NCBI RefSeq assembly: GCF_003397705.1
Contig: NZ_QJVB01000001.1
Coordinates: 310,001-374,000, forward strand
Direction: 5' to 3'
DNA: 64,000 nucleotides
From: Gardnerella swidsinskii
GTDB lineage: Bacteria > Actinomycetota > Actinomycetes > Actinomycetales > Bifidobacteriaceae
The notes under the pieces are model-generated. The model worked only from the letters and a program-made list of their open reading frames with translations, searched no databases and had not been told where the DNA came from. A program made the translations under genes and the position numbers. Below are positions 18,594 to 27,970 of the stretch, one piece after another. Positions within the stretch are counted from its first letter, which is position 1. Every line of letters starts with the position of its first letter.

Positions 18594-18860
18594 ATGGCTG
18601 AGAACCAAGAGCGCAACTTCCGCAAGGTTCGTCGCGGCTACGTCGTGTCCGAGGCCATGGACAAGACAATCGCCGTTGAGCTGGAGCAGCGTTCGACACA
18701 CCCGCTTTACGGTAAAGTCGTTCGCTCCACCCGCAAGGTCAAAGCCCATGATGAACACAATGAGGCACATATTGGCGACCTCGTGAGTATTATGGAAACT
18801 CGGCCACTGAGCAAGACCAAGCGTTGGCGTCTCGACTCGATTATCGAGCGCGCCAAGTAA
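18594..18860 (+). CDS. rpsQ: 30S ribosomal protein S17 (uS17)
   Basis: 88 residues. The OB-fold protein has [18 protein letters not shown] and [25 protein letters not shown], matching the S17 signature. It binds 16S helix 11. It is the last gene of the S10 cluster; a 90-nt gap with a strong hairpin separates it from rplN. Confidence 0.99.
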   Translation: MAENQERNFRKVRRGYVVSEAMDKTIAVELEQRSTHPLYGKVVRSTRKVKAHDEHNEAHIGDLVSIMETRPLSKTKRWRLDSIIERAK

Positions 18861-18885
18861 ACAAGTTCGGCAAGGCTCCGCGCTT

Positions 18886-18917
18886 CACCTGTGTCTGCTA
18901 ATGTGTAGACACAGGTG
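18886..18917 (+). promoter_or_regulatory. Intercistronic stem-loop between rpsQ and rplN
   Basis: CACCTGTGTCT (18886-18896) pairs perfectly with AGACACAGGTG (18907-18917) around a 10-nt loop. No T-run follows, so it is unlikely to be a simple terminator. It marks the S10/spc boundary and may be a processing, stabilising or protein-binding site. Confidence 0.75.
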
Positions 18918-18950
18918 AGTGGGGAGAACCAGCTCGGCTAAGGAGAATCA

Positions 18951-19319
18951 ATGATTCAGCAGGAAACGCGGCTTCATGTCGCCGACAACACGGGTGCTAA
19001 GGAGTTACTTGCCATCCGCGTGCTCGGTGGATCGAAGCGACGCTATGCCGGCATCGGCGACATCATCGTCGCCTCCGTCAAGGACGCGATCCCTGGCGGG
19101 TCGGTCAAGAAAGGCGACGTAGTTAAGGCTGTCGTCGTCCGTACTGTCAAGGAACATCGCCGTGTCGATGGTTCCTATATTAAGTTCGATGAGAACGCCG
19201 CCGTAATTCTCGGCTCCGGTCGTGAACCAAAAGGCACTCGTATCTTCGGACCAGTCGGTCGTGAATTGCGTGATCAGCGCTTCATGAAGATTGTGTCCCT
19301 TGCTCCGGAGGTGATCTGA
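18951..19319 (+). CDS. rplN: 50S ribosomal protein L14 (uL14)
   Basis: 122 residues, exact family length. It starts [19 protein letters not shown] and contains DEN(A)AVIL and [13 protein letters not shown]. It forms an intersubunit bridge and binds the silencing factor RsfS. It is the first gene of the spc cluster, with RBS AAGGAGA. Confidence 0.99.
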   Translation: MIQQETRLHVADNTGAKELLAIRVLGGSKRRYAGIGDIIVASVKDAIPGGSVKKGDVVKAVVVRTVKEHRRVDGSYIKFDENAAVILGSGREPKGTRIFGPVGRELRDQRFMKIVSLAPEVI

Positions 19320-19320
19320 T

Positions 19321-19656
19321 ATGGTAGCCAAGATTAAGTCCGGCGACCAGGTGAAGGTCATTCGCGGCAAGGATCGCGGTAAGGAAGGCAAAGTAGTTCG
19401 TGTACTAGCCGATGACCGTTTGATTGTAGAAGGCGTTCAGATCGTTAAGAAGCACGTTCGCGCCACCCAGCAGGGTCAGCAGGCGGGCATTGTCTCGGTT
19501 GAGGCTCCAATCCATCGCTCTAATGTGATGGTTATTGATCCAGAGACCAAGCAGCCTACACGCGTTGGCGTGATTGTTAAGCAAGAGGCTCGTGACGGCA
19601 AGGTTAAGACCGTGCGCGTGCGTGTCGCCAAGAAGTCCGGAAAGGAGCTGGCATGA
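19321..19656 (+). CDS. rplX: 50S ribosomal protein L24 (uL24)
   Basis: 111 residues, with KOW motif [17 protein letters not shown] near the N-terminus. It initiates 50S assembly. One nt separates it from rplN, and its end overlaps the rplE start by 4 nt (ATGA). Confidence 0.99.
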   Translation: MVAKIKSGDQVKVIRGKDRGKEGKVVRVLADDRLIVEGVQIVKKHVRATQQGQQAGIVSVEAPIHRSNVMVIDPETKQPTRVGVIVKQEARDGKVKTVRVRVAKKSGKELA

Positions 19657-20225
19657 CCGATACTACAGTTGAGTTGCCGGCAACTCCGCGCTTAAAGCAA
19701 CAATACAAGGATGAAATCGTACCAGCCTTGGAGAAAGAATTCGGCCACACTAATCCTATGCAGGTGGCTCGCGTGCAGAAGGTTGTCGTCTCTATGGGTG
19801 TCGGCGCTGCAGCTCGTGATTCTAAGCTCATTGAAGGTGCGATTAAGGATCTCACTTTGATTGCCGGCCAGAAGCCAAAGGTAACTAAGGCAAAGAAGTC
19901 TGTCGCTCAGTTCCATTTGCGCGAAGGTCAGGCTATCGGTGCTTACGTAACTCTTCGTGGCGATCGTATGTGGGAATTCTTGGATCGTTTGCTCACTCTG
20001 GCTTTGCCTCGTATCCGCGATTTCCGTGGTATCAATGGCAACCAGTTTGACGGTCAGGGTAATTACAACTTTGGTCTTACGGAACAGTCTATGTTCCATG
20101 AGATTGATCCTGACTCGATTGATCATCAGCGTGGTATGGACATCACCGTGGTGACTACCACCAAGGACGATGTGGAGGCCAAGTCTTTGCTTAAGCACCT
20201 CGGTTTCCCATTCAAGGAGAACTGA
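19653..20225 (+). CDS. rplE: 50S ribosomal protein L5 (uL5)
   Basis: 190 residues. It has [37 protein letters not shown] and a PRIRDFRGI motif. It binds 5S rRNA and contacts P-site tRNA. The ATG overlaps the rplX stop (ATGA), and GGAG lies just upstream in rplX. Confidence 0.99.
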   Translation: MTDTTVELPATPRLKQQYKDEIVPALEKEFGHTNPMQVARVQKVVVSMGVGAAARDSKLIEGAIKDLTLIAGQKPKVTKAKKSVAQFHLREGQAIGAYVTLRGDRMWEFLDRLLTLALPRIRDFRGINGNQFDGQGNYNFGLTEQSMFHEIDPDSIDHQRGMDITVVTTTKDDVEAKSLLKHLGFPFKEN

Positions 20226-20226
20226 A

Positions 20227-20412
20227 ATGGCAAAAACCGCTCTGAAAAACAAGGCGGCCGCCAAGCCGAAGTTCAAGGTACGCGCTTATACGCGTTGCCA
20301 GGTTTGTGGTCGTCCTCACTCCGTGTATCGCAAGTTCGGTCTGTGCCGCATCTGCCTTCGTGAGAAGGCTCATCGCGGTGAGTTGCCGGGTGTTACGAAG
20401 TCCAGTTGGTAA
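20227..20412 (+). CDS. rpsN: 30S ribosomal protein S14, zinc type (uS14)
   Basis: 61 residues from ATG 20227, one nt after rplE (AAGGAG upstream). It is the short zinc-ribbon form, with Cys24 and Cys27 (CQVC) and Cys40 and Cys43 (CRIC). It ends [13 protein letters not shown], as typical type Z S14. A zinc-free paralogue, if any, lies elsewhere. Confidence 0.98.
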   Translation: MAKTALKNKAAAKPKFKVRAYTRCQVCGRPHSVYRKFGLCRICLREKAHRGELPGVTKSSW

Positions 20413-20460
20413 ATATCGACGCTGAAGGTCCACTGCTTGAAGACAAAGTTCTCATATAGA

Positions 20461-20498
20461 GGCGGTGGAAACCACGGCGAGAAAGGGCGTTAGCCCAC
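20461..20498 (+). promoter_or_regulatory. rpsH leader with hairpin over the Shine-Dalgarno sequence
   Basis: In the 86-nt rpsN-rpsH gap, GTGG/CCAC (20465-20475) forms a small hairpin. A second, GGGC-GTTA-GCCC (20485-20496), ends two nt before the rpsH ATG and includes the GGG of the AAAGGG ribosome-binding site, so it could mask it. Confidence 0.45.
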
Positions 20499-20897
20499 AT
20501 GACAATGACAGATCCAATCGCAGACATGTTGACACGTCTGCGTAATGCGAGCGCGGCAAAGCACGATACCGTGGAAATGCCGTACTCCAAATTCAAGGCG
20601 AATATCGCCGAGATTCTGAAGCACGAAGGCTATATTAAGGACTTCGCTGCTAAGGAAGCTAAGGTTGGACAGACGTTGGAAATTACGTTGAAGTATGGCT
20701 CCAATGGCCAGCGTTCTATCCAAGGCATCAAGCGCATTTCTAAGCCAGGCTTGCGTCGTTACGCAAAGTCTGATGCTTTGCCAATGCCTCTTGGTGGTCT
20801 CGGTATTGCTATTATCTCGACCAGCTCGGGATTGTTGACTCAGAAGGAATGCCTCGATCGAGGCATTGGCGGCGAAATCGTCGCCTACGTATGGTGA
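20499..20897 (+). CDS. rpsH: 30S ribosomal protein S8 (uS8)
   Basis: 132 residues. It starts [16 protein letters not shown] and ends with the S8 signature [21 protein letters not shown]. It binds 16S helix 21. In E. coli S8 represses the spc operon by binding mRNA near rplE; no such site was identified here. A second Met at 20505 is possible. Confidence 0.99.
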   Translation: MTMTDPIADMLTRLRNASAAKHDTVEMPYSKFKANIAEILKHEGYIKDFAAKEAKVGQTLEITLKYGSNGQRSIQGIKRISKPGLRRYAKSDALPMPLGGLGIAIISTSSGLLTQKECLDRGIGGEIVAYVW

Positions 20898-20913
20898 GAA
20901 AGGAGAGCTGAAG

Positions 20914-21453
20914 ATGGCATCGCATATTGGTAAGCTCCCCGTCGACATTCCTGCAGGCGTGGAAGTAAAGATTGAAGGTCAGTCCTTCAGCGTCAAAGGC
21001 GCTAAGGGTTCTGATTCTTATGAAATTCCAGAGGGAATCACCGCAGCAGTCGCTGACAATCAGATTGTTCTGACTCCAGTTGACGATTTGCGTCCAACTC
21101 GTGCAAAGCATGGTTTGGCTCGCGCAATTGTTGCTTCTATGGTGAAGGGTGTACATGAAGGCTACACCAAGACTTTGGATATTGTCGGTACCGGTTATCG
21201 TGCAGTGATGAAGGGCAAGGGCATTGAGTTCTCGCTCGGTTATTCTCACACTATTACCGTTCAACCACCGGCAGGTATTGAGTTCGAGTTGCCAAATCCT
21301 AACCAGGTAATCGTAAAGGGCACCGATAAGCAGACTGTTGGTCAGGTTGCTGCTAACATTCGTAAGCTTCGTGCTCCAGAACCTTACAAGGGTAAGGGTA
21401 TTAAGTACACCGATGAACGTATCCTGCGCAAGGCTGGAAAGGCTGGTAAGTGA
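20914..21453 (+). CDS. rplF: 50S ribosomal protein L6 (uL6)
   Basis: 179 residues from ATG 20914 (AAAGGAG upstream); the frame also opens inside rpsH. It begins [16 protein letters not shown] and has the L6 signature [11 protein letters not shown]. Two tandem folds are present. It lies near the factor-binding centre. Confidence 0.99.
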   Translation: MASHIGKLPVDIPAGVEVKIEGQSFSVKGAKGSDSYEIPEGITAAVADNQIVLTPVDDLRPTRAKHGLARAIVASMVKGVHEGYTKTLDIVGTGYRAVMKGKGIEFSLGYSHTITVQPPAGIEFELPNPNQVIVKGTDKQTVGQVAANIRKLRAPEPYKGKGIKYTDERILRKAGKAGK

Positions 21454-21454
21454 T

Positions 21455-21826
21455 ATGAGCGTTAAGATTTTCGGTAAGGGTACCAAAGTCGCACGTTTGC
21501 GTCGTCACGCCCGTCTTCGTAAGCACATTGCCGGCACATCTGAACGTCCTCGTTTAGTTGTTTCCCGTTCTAACCGTCATATGGTTGCTCAGATTGTGGA
21601 TGATACCAAGGGAATTACTTTGGTAAGTGCTTCCACTTTGACTGCTGACTTCGCTGGTTTCACTGGCACGAAGACTGAAGCTGCAACCAAGGTTGGCGAA
21701 TTAGTAGCGGCTAAGGCGAAGGAAGCGGGTATCACCGCTGTAGTCTTCGACCGTGGCGGTAACAAATATCATGGTCGCGTCGCAGCAGTGGCTGAAGGCG
21801 CCCGTCAGGGAGGTCTGGCACTGTGA
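21455..21826 (+). CDS. rplR: 50S ribosomal protein L18 (uL18)
   Basis: 123 residues from ATG 21455, one nt after rplF. It has [21 protein letters not shown] and the C-terminal [20 protein letters not shown]. It binds 5S rRNA with L5. The end overlaps rpsE by 4 nt (GTGA). Confidence 0.98.
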   Translation: MSVKIFGKGTKVARLRRHARLRKHIAGTSERPRLVVSRSNRHMVAQIVDDTKGITLVSASTLTADFAGFTGTKTEAATKVGELVAAKAKEAGITAVVFDRGGNKYHGRVAAVAEGARQGGLAL

Positions 21827-22551
21827 GCGACAACGAAAAGGAAACCCAAGTGGCTGAAGAAACTCAGAACACTCAGGCATCCGCTGAGGAGCGTAACGAT
21901 GATCGTCGTTCTCGCCGTAACAAGGGCGAGGGTAAACGCGGCGAACGTCGTAATCGTCGTGAAGAAAACCGTGGCGAAGAGCTTCTGGATCGCGTAGTTA
22001 CTATTAACCGTGTTTCCAAGACCCACAAGGGTGGTCGTACCTTTAGCTTTGCAGCACTTGTTGTTGTTGGCGACGGTAAGGGCACTGTTGGTGTTGGTTA
22101 CGGCAAGTCTCGCGAAGTTCCAGCTGCTATTGCTAAGGGTCAGCTTGACGCTAAGAAGCATATGTTCACTGTTCCACGCATTCGTGGCACCGTCACTCAT
22201 CCAGTGCTCGGTCACGATGCTGCTGGTACTGTGTTGCTCCGTCCAGCTGCTCCAGGTACTGGTGTAATTGCTGGTGGTGCTGTACGCGCTGTTATGGAAT
22301 GCGCCGGCATCACGGACATCCTCACCAAGTCCATGGGCTCTGCAACTGCTGTAAACGTAGTGCGTGCTACTGTGGACGCTTTGAAGAAGCTCGAAGAGCC
22401 AGAAGAGATTTCTGCTCGTCGTGGTCTTTCTCTTGAGGAAGTCGCTCCTGATGCTTTGCTCCGTGAGCGTGCTGCTGGCATTGCCGAAGCTCGCAAGGCT
22501 CGCGAAGAAGCTCAGGCCGCCAAGGCATCTGAAGCAAAGGATGGTGAGTGA
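21823..22551 (+). CDS. rpsE: 30S ribosomal protein S5 (uS5)
   Basis: 242 residues with GTG start overlapping the rplR stop. A charged, Arg/Glu-rich N-terminal extension of about 45 residues precedes the double-stranded-RNA-binding part ([20 protein letters not shown]) and the fidelity-related domain. An Ala/Glu-rich tail of about 25 residues ends it. Both extensions are usual in bifidobacteria. It is part of the mRNA entry channel. Confidence 0.98.
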   Translation: MSDNEKETQVAEETQNTQASAEERNDDRRSRRNKGEGKRGERRNRREENRGEELLDRVVTINRVSKTHKGGRTFSFAALVVVGDGKGTVGVGYGKSREVPAAIAKGQLDAKKHMFTVPRIRGTVTHPVLGHDAAGTVLLRPAAPGTGVIAGGAVRAVMECAGITDILTKSMGSATAVNVVRATVDALKKLEEPEEISARRGLSLEEVAPDALLRERAAGIAEARKAREEAQAAKASEAKDGE

Positions 22552-22733
22552 TGTCAAATTTGAAGATCACTCTGGTGCATGGTTTAGTTCATACAACTGA
22601 GCGCCAGCGCGCGAATGTTCATACGCTCGGCCTTCATAAGATTGGTCACAGCGTAGTTCGCGAGGACACCCCCGTCAATCGTGGCTTGGTTATGGCCGTT
22701 CGTCACTTGGTGAGCGTCGAGGAGGTCGACTGA
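22551..22733 (+). CDS. rpmD: 50S ribosomal protein L30 (uL30)
   Basis: 60 residues from ATG 22551, overlapping the rpsE stop by one base (TGATG). It has [20 protein letters not shown] and [16 protein letters not shown], the bacterial short-form L30. Confidence 0.97.
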   Translation: MSNLKITLVHGLVHTTERQRANVHTLGLHKIGHSVVREDTPVNRGLVMAVRHLVSVEEVD

Positions 22734-22735
22734 TT

Positions 22736-23191
22736 ATGGCTAACGAAGAACCAATGCTGCATATGCACACGTTGCGTCCAGCTCCAGGAGCTAAGAAGGA
22801 TCGCATCCGTGTAGGTCGTGGTGAAGGCTCTAAGGGTAAGACCTCAGGTCGTGGTGATAAGGGCACCAAGAAGCGTTATCAGGTTCGTCCTGGCTTCGAA
22901 GGTGGTCAGCTCCCACTGTACATGCGCTTGCCTAAGTTGCGTGGCTTCAAGAGTCCTTTCAAGAAGGAATTCCAAGTCGTCAACGTTGCAGATCTTGCTG
23001 ACCTTTTCCCAAAGGGTGGCGAGGTTACTGTAGCTGACCTTATTACTAAGGGCGCTGTACGTGATGGCTATCCTGTAAAGGTTCTTGGCGATGGTGAATT
23101 GACTGTTGCTTTGACTCTTAAGGGTATGAAGGCTTCTGCTTCTGCTAAGGCAAAGGTTGAGGCTGCCGGCGGCTCCATCAGCGAAGAGTAG
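22736..23191 (+). CDS. rplO: 50S ribosomal protein L15 (uL15)
   Basis: 151 residues. The Gly/Lys/Arg-rich N-terminal arm includes [20 protein letters not shown] and [15 protein letters not shown], and the globular domain ends with [12 protein letters not shown]. It is a late 50S assembly protein, 2 nt after rpmD and last of the spc r-protein genes. Confidence 0.99.
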   Translation: MANEEPMLHMHTLRPAPGAKKDRIRVGRGEGSKGKTSGRGDKGTKKRYQVRPGFEGGQLPLYMRLPKLRGFKSPFKKEFQVVNVADLADLFPKGGEVTVADLITKGAVRDGYPVKVLGDGELTVALTLKGMKASASAKAKVEAAGGSISEE

Positions 23192-23231
23192 TTAAAGGCT
23201 ACTTAAAGCTTGATGCAGTTATAAATCTGTG

Positions 23232-23268
23232 ATAGTCCCTCTAGCATTGTCTAGAGGGACTATTTTTA
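23232..23268 (+). terminator. Terminator between rplO and secY
   Basis: ATAGTCCCTCTAG (23232-23244) pairs with CTAGAGGGACTAT (23251-23263), 13 bp, followed by TTTTTATC. It separates secY from the r-protein transcript, so secY probably has its own promoter in 23270-23386. Confidence 0.93.
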
Positions 23269-23386
23269 TCACCAAAACTCACCAATAACCTATTTCAGTA
23301 GGTACCGTGGGTTAAACTATCGTCTCAGAGTTTGTTTTTTGCACTGTTGCGCCTAGGAGTGCGCGAAAAAAGGGAGGAAGACCCAG

Positions 23387-24730
23387 GTGAAAACGTTAAT
23401 CCAGGCCTTCAGGACGAAGGAGTTGAGGAACAAGATCCTCTTCGTCTTCGCTATGATAATTATTTATCGTATTGGTTCATTTATTCCGATTCCGGGTGTG
23501 GACTATAAAGTTGTGCACGCTTGCACTGTTAAATTAGCTTCATCGAGCGAGAACTTTATTGGGTTAGTTAACTTGTTCTCAGGTGGCTCGCTGTTGCAGC
23601 TTTCTATTTTTGCTTTGGGTGTTATGCCTTACATCACTGCTTCCATTGTGATTCAGCTTTTGCGCGTGGTCATTCCTCGCTTCGAAGCTCTTCATAAGGA
23701 AGGTCAGTCTGGAGAAACAAAGCTTACGCAGTACACGCGTTACCTAACTATTGGATTGGCAATTTTGCAATCTACTACGATTTTGGTAACAGCACGTACG
23801 GGTGCTTTGTTTAATTATCAGTGCGGGAATAATATTATTCCAGACGGAAGCATGTGGAGCCTTATTGTCATGGTTTTGATCATGACTGGCGGCACTGGTC
23901 TTATTATGTGGATGGCAGAACTCATTACCGATAAGGGTATCGGTCAAGGCATGTCTGTCTTAATCTTTATGTCTATTTGCTCTGGCTTCTTGCCAAAGCT
24001 TTGGGAGATTGGTTGGGGAACCAACGGTTCTAATGGCGATTGGAATAAGTTCGCTATTGTTGGTGGCGTTTTGATTGTTATCCTCATATTTGTTGACTTT
24101 GTTGAGCTTGCTCAGCGTCGTATTCCTGTGCAGTATACGCGTCGCATGATTGGCCGAAAAATGTATGGCGGCTCTTCGACTTATTTGCCATTAAAGGTAA
24201 ATATGAGTGGTGTTATTCCACCAATCTTTGCTTCGTCAATTCTTGCTGTTCCTACCCTTATTGCTCAGTTTGGAGATAAGAGCAAGGCTTGGGTGAATTG
24301 GATTGAAGCTAATTTGGCTAATTCCACTTCTGCTTGGTATATTGCGTTTTACACAGTAATGATTGTGTTCTTCTGCTTCTTCTACACAGAGATTACTTTT
24401 AATCCTGATGAGACTGCAGATAACATGAAAGAGTATGGTGGCTTCATACCAGGCATTCGCGCTGGTAGTGCTACAAGTCATTATCTTAGCTATGTTATGA
24501 ATAGGTTGAATACTGTCGGTGCTATTTATTTGCTCTTTGTTGCATTGATTCCTACCGTTTTGATTATGGCTTTGCATTTGAATACAAAATTGCCATTTGG
24601 TGGTACAACAATTTTAATTATTGCTGGCGTTGGTTTGGATACGTTGCGTCAAGCAAAGGCTCAGACTGAACAATTCCAGTATGCTGGTTTCTTGTTCAAG
24701 CATGATGAGCAAAAGCAAGTATCTAAGTAA
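23387..24730 (+). CDS. secY: Preprotein translocase subunit SecY
   Basis: 447 residues with ten predicted membrane segments, GTG start and strong GGGAGGA RBS. It shows RNKILFVFAMIIIYRIGSF, the plug region, FALGVMPYITASIVIQLL and QRRIPVQYTRRM in the cytosolic loop that contacts SecA and ribosomes. It forms the protein-conducting channel used by the exported proteins in this window. It is followed by adk, as in most bacteria. Confidence 0.99.
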   Translation: MKTLIQAFRTKELRNKILFVFAMIIIYRIGSFIPIPGVDYKVVHACTVKLASSSENFIGLVNLFSGGSLLQLSIFALGVMPYITASIVIQLLRVVIPRFEALHKEGQSGETKLTQYTRYLTIGLAILQSTTILVTARTGALFNYQCGNNIIPDGSMWSLIVMVLIMTGGTGLIMWMAELITDKGIGQGMSVLIFMSICSGFLPKLWEIGWGTNGSNGDWNKFAIVGGVLIVILIFVDFVELAQRRIPVQYTRRMIGRKMYGGSSTYLPLKVNMSGVIPPIFASSILAVPTLIAQFGDKSKAWVNWIEANLANSTSAWYIAFYTVMIVFFCFFYTEITFNPDETADNMKEYGGFIPGIRAGSATSHYLSYVMNRLNTVGAIYLLFVALIPTVLIMALHLNTKLPFGGTTILIIAGVGLDTLRQAKAQTEQFQYAGFLFKHDEQKQVSK

Positions 24731-24758
24731 CTACAGTTAGCGAGCTAAGGAGATGAAT

Positions 24759-25319
24759 ATGCGATTACTAATTATGGGTCCACAGGGCGTTGGAAAAGGC
24801 ACTCAGGCCGCTTTGTTAAGTGAGCATTATGGCATTCCAGCGATTTCTACTGGTGATATTTTCCGTTATAACCTTAAGAATCATACTGAGCTTGGAAAAC
24901 AGGTTCAGGGATATCTTGACAAGGGCGAGTTGGTTCCAGATGAGCTGACTAACAGCATTGTTAAGGATCGTCTTGCTCAGGACGATGCAAAGAGCGGCTG
25001 GATTCTTGACGGTTATCCTCGCAACGCTTCTCAGGTTCAAGCTTTGGATCGTATGTTGGAAGAGCTTGGCACTCCTCTCGATCACGTTGTGGCTCTCGAG
25101 GCTGAGCGCGATGTTTTGCTCGAACGCATGCAAAAGCGTGCAGTGGAGCAAGGTCGTTCTGACGATACTCCAGAAGTAATTGCTAAGCGTTTAGAAACGT
25201 ATGAGAAGGAAACAGCTCCATTGCTTGATATCTATGATAGCCGCGGTCAGTTGGTTGAAGTAGATGGCGTTGGAGATATTAAGGAAATCAATAATCGCAT
25301 TGTTGAATCACTTAATTAA
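24759..25319 (+). CDS. adk: Adenylate kinase
   Basis: 186 residues from ATG 24759. ATG 24753 directly abuts AAGGAG, leaving no spacing, so the second Met (6-nt spacing) is preferred. It has P-loop GPQGVGKGTQ, AISTGDIFR, LDGYPRNASQ (substrate lid hinge) and the KRLETYEKETAPL helix. It is the short type without a zinc-binding LID, as usual in actinobacteria. It converts ATP + AMP to 2 ADP. No map gene follows, unlike the common secY-adk-map-infA order. Confidence 0.97.
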   Translation: MRLLIMGPQGVGKGTQAALLSEHYGIPAISTGDIFRYNLKNHTELGKQVQGYLDKGELVPDELTNSIVKDRLAQDDAKSGWILDGYPRNASQVQALDRMLEELGTPLDHVVALEAERDVLLERMQKRAVEQGRSDDTPEVIAKRLETYEKETAPLLDIYDSRGQLVEVDGVGDIKEINNRIVESLN

Positions 25320-25346
25320 GTAGTGCGTTTTTAAATTTAAAAAGTA

Positions 25347-25391
25347 AAATGCGTTCTGTTCGACACGCCGAGTGTTGAATGGGACGCATTT
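25347..25391 (+). promoter_or_regulatory. Long stem-loop and overlapping promoter upstream of infA
   Basis: Bases 25347-25366 pair with 25372-25391 along 20 continuous positions (four of them G-U) with a 5-nt loop GCCGA. No strong T-run follows. Inside the 3' arm, TTGAAT (25375-25380) stands 17 nt before TTATAA (25398-25403), a plausible infA promoter. Confidence 0.6.
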
Positions 25392-25461
25392 ACTGTATTA
25401 TAAAAGATTGGCGTGTCTTCGGATGCGCAAAGTAGTATGCCCAAGGAACGGAACGAGGCTC

Positions 25462-25680
25462 ATGGCAAAAGACGGTGTGATTGAAGTCGAAGGCACGGTA
25501 GTAGAAGCACTACCAAATGCGATGTTTCGCGTTCAGCTTGAGAATGAGCACATTGTTTTAGCTACGATTTCTGGTAAGATGCGTAAAAATTATATTCGCA
25601 TTCTTCCTCAAGATCGTGTAGTGCTAGAGATGAGCCCTTACGATCTAAATCGTGGGCGTATTACGTACCGTTATAAGTAA
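25462..25680 (+). CDS. infA: Translation initiation factor IF-1
   Basis: 72 residues from ATG 25462 (GGAACGAGG upstream); the frame extends to 25372 without support. It is an OB-fold with [39 protein letters not shown] and [14 protein letters not shown]. It binds the 30S A-site during initiation. It stands before rpmJ (20 nt gap), as in most bacteria. Confidence 0.99.
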   Translation: MAKDGVIEVEGTVVEALPNAMFRVQLENEHIVLATISGKMRKNYIRILPQDRVVLEMSPYDLNRGRITYRYK

Positions 25681-25700
25681 GGTACAAGCAAAGGAAAACC

Positions 25701-25814
25701 ATGAAGGTCAGCCCTAGCGTGAAGAGGATCTGCGAAAACTGCCGCGTGATCCGCCGTCACGGCCGCGTCATGGTGATCTGCATTAACCCACGTCATAAGC
25801 AGCGTCAGGGCTGA
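25701..25814 (+). CDS. rpmJ: 50S ribosomal protein L36, zinc form (bL36)
   Basis: 37 residues ([14 protein letters not shown]...), with RBS AAAGGAAA. Cys11, Cys14, Cys27 and His32 make the zinc-binding CCCH set of the C+ form. It ends KQRQG, as usual. Confidence 0.97.
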   Translation: MKVSPSVKRICENCRVIRRHGRVMVICINPRHKQRQG

Positions 25815-25872
25815 GCAGATTTCCATCGCGGAATACAAAGAATAAGGCGCTAAGTCACAGCCTAAGCTGAAC

Positions 25873-25917
25873 CCTGGGTGCGCAGGCCCAGGCCGCACTT
25901 AATTTCTATTAGTGCGG
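25873..25917 (+). promoter_or_regulatory. Paired hairpins in the rpsM leader
   Basis: In the 144-nt rpmJ-rpsM gap, CCTGGG/CCCAGG (25873-25892) is followed immediately by CCGCACT/AGTGCGG (25893-25917). In E. coli S4 represses its operon from a leader at this place. rpsD is not in this cluster, so that parallel is only suggestive. Confidence 0.45.
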
Positions 25918-25958
25918 AAGACTTGGTGCACGACCTGCGTAACAGTAAAGGAATTACA

Positions 25959-26336
25959 ATGGCACGTCTTGCCGGAGTAGATATTCCCAATGAGAAGCGC
26001 ATTGAGATTGCCCTCACCTACATTTTTGGTGTTGGTCGTACTCGCGCTAAGGAAACGCTTGCCGCGACCGGTGTTAATCCGGACACTCGCGTCAAGGATC
26101 TTACGGATGAACAGCTGATCACCTTGCGTGATTATCTTGAGGCCAATTACAAGATTGAAGGCGATTTGCGTCGTGAGATTGACGCTGACATCCGTCGTAA
26201 GATTCAGATCAACTGCTATCAAGGCCAGCGTCATCGCAAGGGTCTTCCTGTGCGTGGTCAGCGTACTAAGACTAATGCTCGTACTCGCAAGGGTCCGAAG
26301 CGTACTGTCGCCGGGAAGAAGAAGGCCACCCGATAG
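25959..26336 (+). CDS. rpsM: 30S ribosomal protein S13 (uS13)
   Basis: 125 residues from ATG 25959 (AAAGGAAT upstream). It begins [20 protein letters not shown] and has [20 protein letters not shown] in the tail that contacts tRNA. The open frame extends upstream through the leader, but there is no RBS there. Confidence 0.99.
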   Translation: MARLAGVDIPNEKRIEIALTYIFGVGRTRAKETLAATGVNPDTRVKDLTDEQLITLRDYLEANYKIEGDLRREIDADIRRKIQINCYQGQRHRKGLPVRGQRTKTNARTRKGPKRTVAGKKKATR

Positions 26337-26419
26337 TAGTCGGTGGTCGGCTCTAGGCCACGGATATATTTCCATCGTCTAGACATACCAACTCATTCGT
26401 CATTAGGAAACGAGGGTCA

Positions 26420-26818
26420 ATGGCAGCTGCAAAGCAAGCCTCGCGCAAGCCGCGTCGCCGGGACCGCAAGTCGGTGCCGGTTGGGCAGGCGCATATTAAA
26501 TCAACATTCAATAACACGATTATCTCCATTACCGATCCATCCGGTGCAGTCCTTTCTTGGGCTTCCGGCGGTGATGTCGGCTTTAAGGGTTCCCGTAAGT
26601 CGACTCCTTACGCTGCAGGTATGGCTGCTGAGTCTGCTGCACGCAAGGCAATGGAGCATGGCCTCAAGAAGGTCGACGTGTTTGTTAAGGGTCCAGGTTC
26701 CGGTCGTGAAACCGCTATCCGTTCCCTCCAGTCCGCGGGTCTCGAAGTTGGTTCTATTACCGACGTTACCCCACAAGCGCATAACGGCGTACGCCCACCA
26801 AAGCGTCGCCGCGTCTGA
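26420..26818 (+). CDS. rpsK: 30S ribosomal protein S11 (uS11)
   Basis: 132 residues. It has [18 protein letters not shown], the S11 signature region and the conserved PPKRRRV end. It lies 83 nt after rpsM with AACGAGG upstream. It forms part of the platform near the mRNA exit. Confidence 0.99.
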   Translation: MAAAKQASRKPRRRDRKSVPVGQAHIKSTFNNTIISITDPSGAVLSWASGGDVGFKGSRKSTPYAAGMAAESAARKAMEHGLKKVDVFVKGPGSGRETAIRSLQSAGLEVGSITDVTPQAHNGVRPPKRRRV

Positions 26819-26897
26819 GCACTCTTACGAATCCATCCATCCAACCCGCTTATGGGCGGCGAGTGCACCACCGACCAGAAGCTGAAAGGATACCAAA

Positions 26898-27893
26898 GTG
26901 CTTATCGCACAGCGTCCGACACTTACCGAGGAATCACTGAATCCCCAGCGTTCTCGCTTTACTATTGAGCCGCTGGAACCAGGTTTTGGCTACACTCTCG
27001 GCAATTCGCTGCGTCGTACCTTGTTAAGCTCTATTCCAGGTGCTGCCGTTACTTCGGTTCGCATCTCTGGAGCTTTGCATGAGTTTACGACTCTGCCAGG
27101 TGTTGAAGAAGATGTCACTGAAATTCTGCTGAACATCAAGGGCATCGTGCTCACGAGTGAGTACGACGAGCCTGTAGTGATGTATTTGCGCAAGAATGGT
27201 AAAGGTGAGGCCACTGCTGGAGATATTACTCCTCCAGCCGGTGTTACTATTGCTAATCCTGACTTGCATATTGCTACACTCGCAGAAGATGGTGAACTTG
27301 AAATTGAGTTTACTGTTGAACGCGGTCGCGGTTACGTGCCAGCTCAGATGAACAAGCAGGAGAACAGCGAAATCGGCCGCATTCCTGTGGATTCGATCTA
27401 CTCACCAGTTTTGAAGGTGAGCTATAAGGTCGAAGCTACCCGCGTGGAACAGCGCACGGACTTCGATAAGCTCATCCTGGATGTGGAAACCAAGCCAGCT
27501 ATTACACCGCGTGATGCAGTTGCATCTGCAGGCTCGACTTTAGTTGAGCTTTTCGGTCTTTGCCGTGAGCTTAACGTTGATGCTGAAGGTGTTGAAGTTG
27601 GTCCAGCGCCAACTCATGATGAAGCTGATTCTCAGTTGGCTATACCGATTGAAGATATGAATTTTACTCAGCGTAGCTATAATTGCTTGAAGCGTGAGGG
27701 TATTCATACAGTCGGCGAACTGGTAGTTCACACTGAGCAGGATTTGCTCGATATTCGTAATTTCGGCATGAAATCCATCGATGAAGTTAAAGAGAAGTTG
27801 CAGGCAATGGGTCTGTCTTTGAAGGCTTCACCGATTGGCTTCGACGCCAATAATCTCGAAGGTGGCACTTTCTTCTCGCCTGAAGACGAGTAA
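26898..27893 (+). CDS. rpoA: RNA polymerase subunit alpha
   Basis: 331 residues with GTG start and GAAAGGA RBS. The N-terminal dimerisation domain has [20 protein letters not shown]. The C-terminal domain (about residues 245-310) has [20 protein letters not shown], which binds UP-elements and activators. Length and domains are normal. No rpsD gene lies between rpsK and rpoA. Confidence 0.99.
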   Translation: MLIAQRPTLTEESLNPQRSRFTIEPLEPGFGYTLGNSLRRTLLSSIPGAAVTSVRISGALHEFTTLPGVEEDVTEILLNIKGIVLTSEYDEPVVMYLRKNGKGEATAGDITPPAGVTIANPDLHIATLAEDGELEIEFTVERGRGYVPAQMNKQENSEIGRIPVDSIYSPVLKVSYKVEATRVEQRTDFDKLILDVETKPAITPRDAVASAGSTLVELFGLCRELNVDAEGVEVGPAPTHDEADSQLAIPIEDMNFTQRSYNCLKREGIHTVGELVVHTEQDLLDIRNFGMKSIDEVKEKLQAMGLSLKASPIGFDANNLEGGTFFSPEDE

Positions 27894-27908
27894 GTTCCGC
27901 CTGCAATC

Positions 27909-27956
27909 GTCGTAACGTTCGGATGTTCGGGTTGATGCCCACCTGAACGATGCGAC
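27909..27956 (+). promoter_or_regulatory. Stem-loop between rpoA and rplQ
   Basis: Bases 27909-27922 pair with 27943-27956 (14 positions, one mismatch, two G-U), with an inner GGG/CCC. It ends 4 nt before the AGGAG of rplQ. No T-run follows, so it is a leader or processing element, not a terminator. Confidence 0.55.
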
Positions 27957-27970
27957 AATAAGGAGTAATA

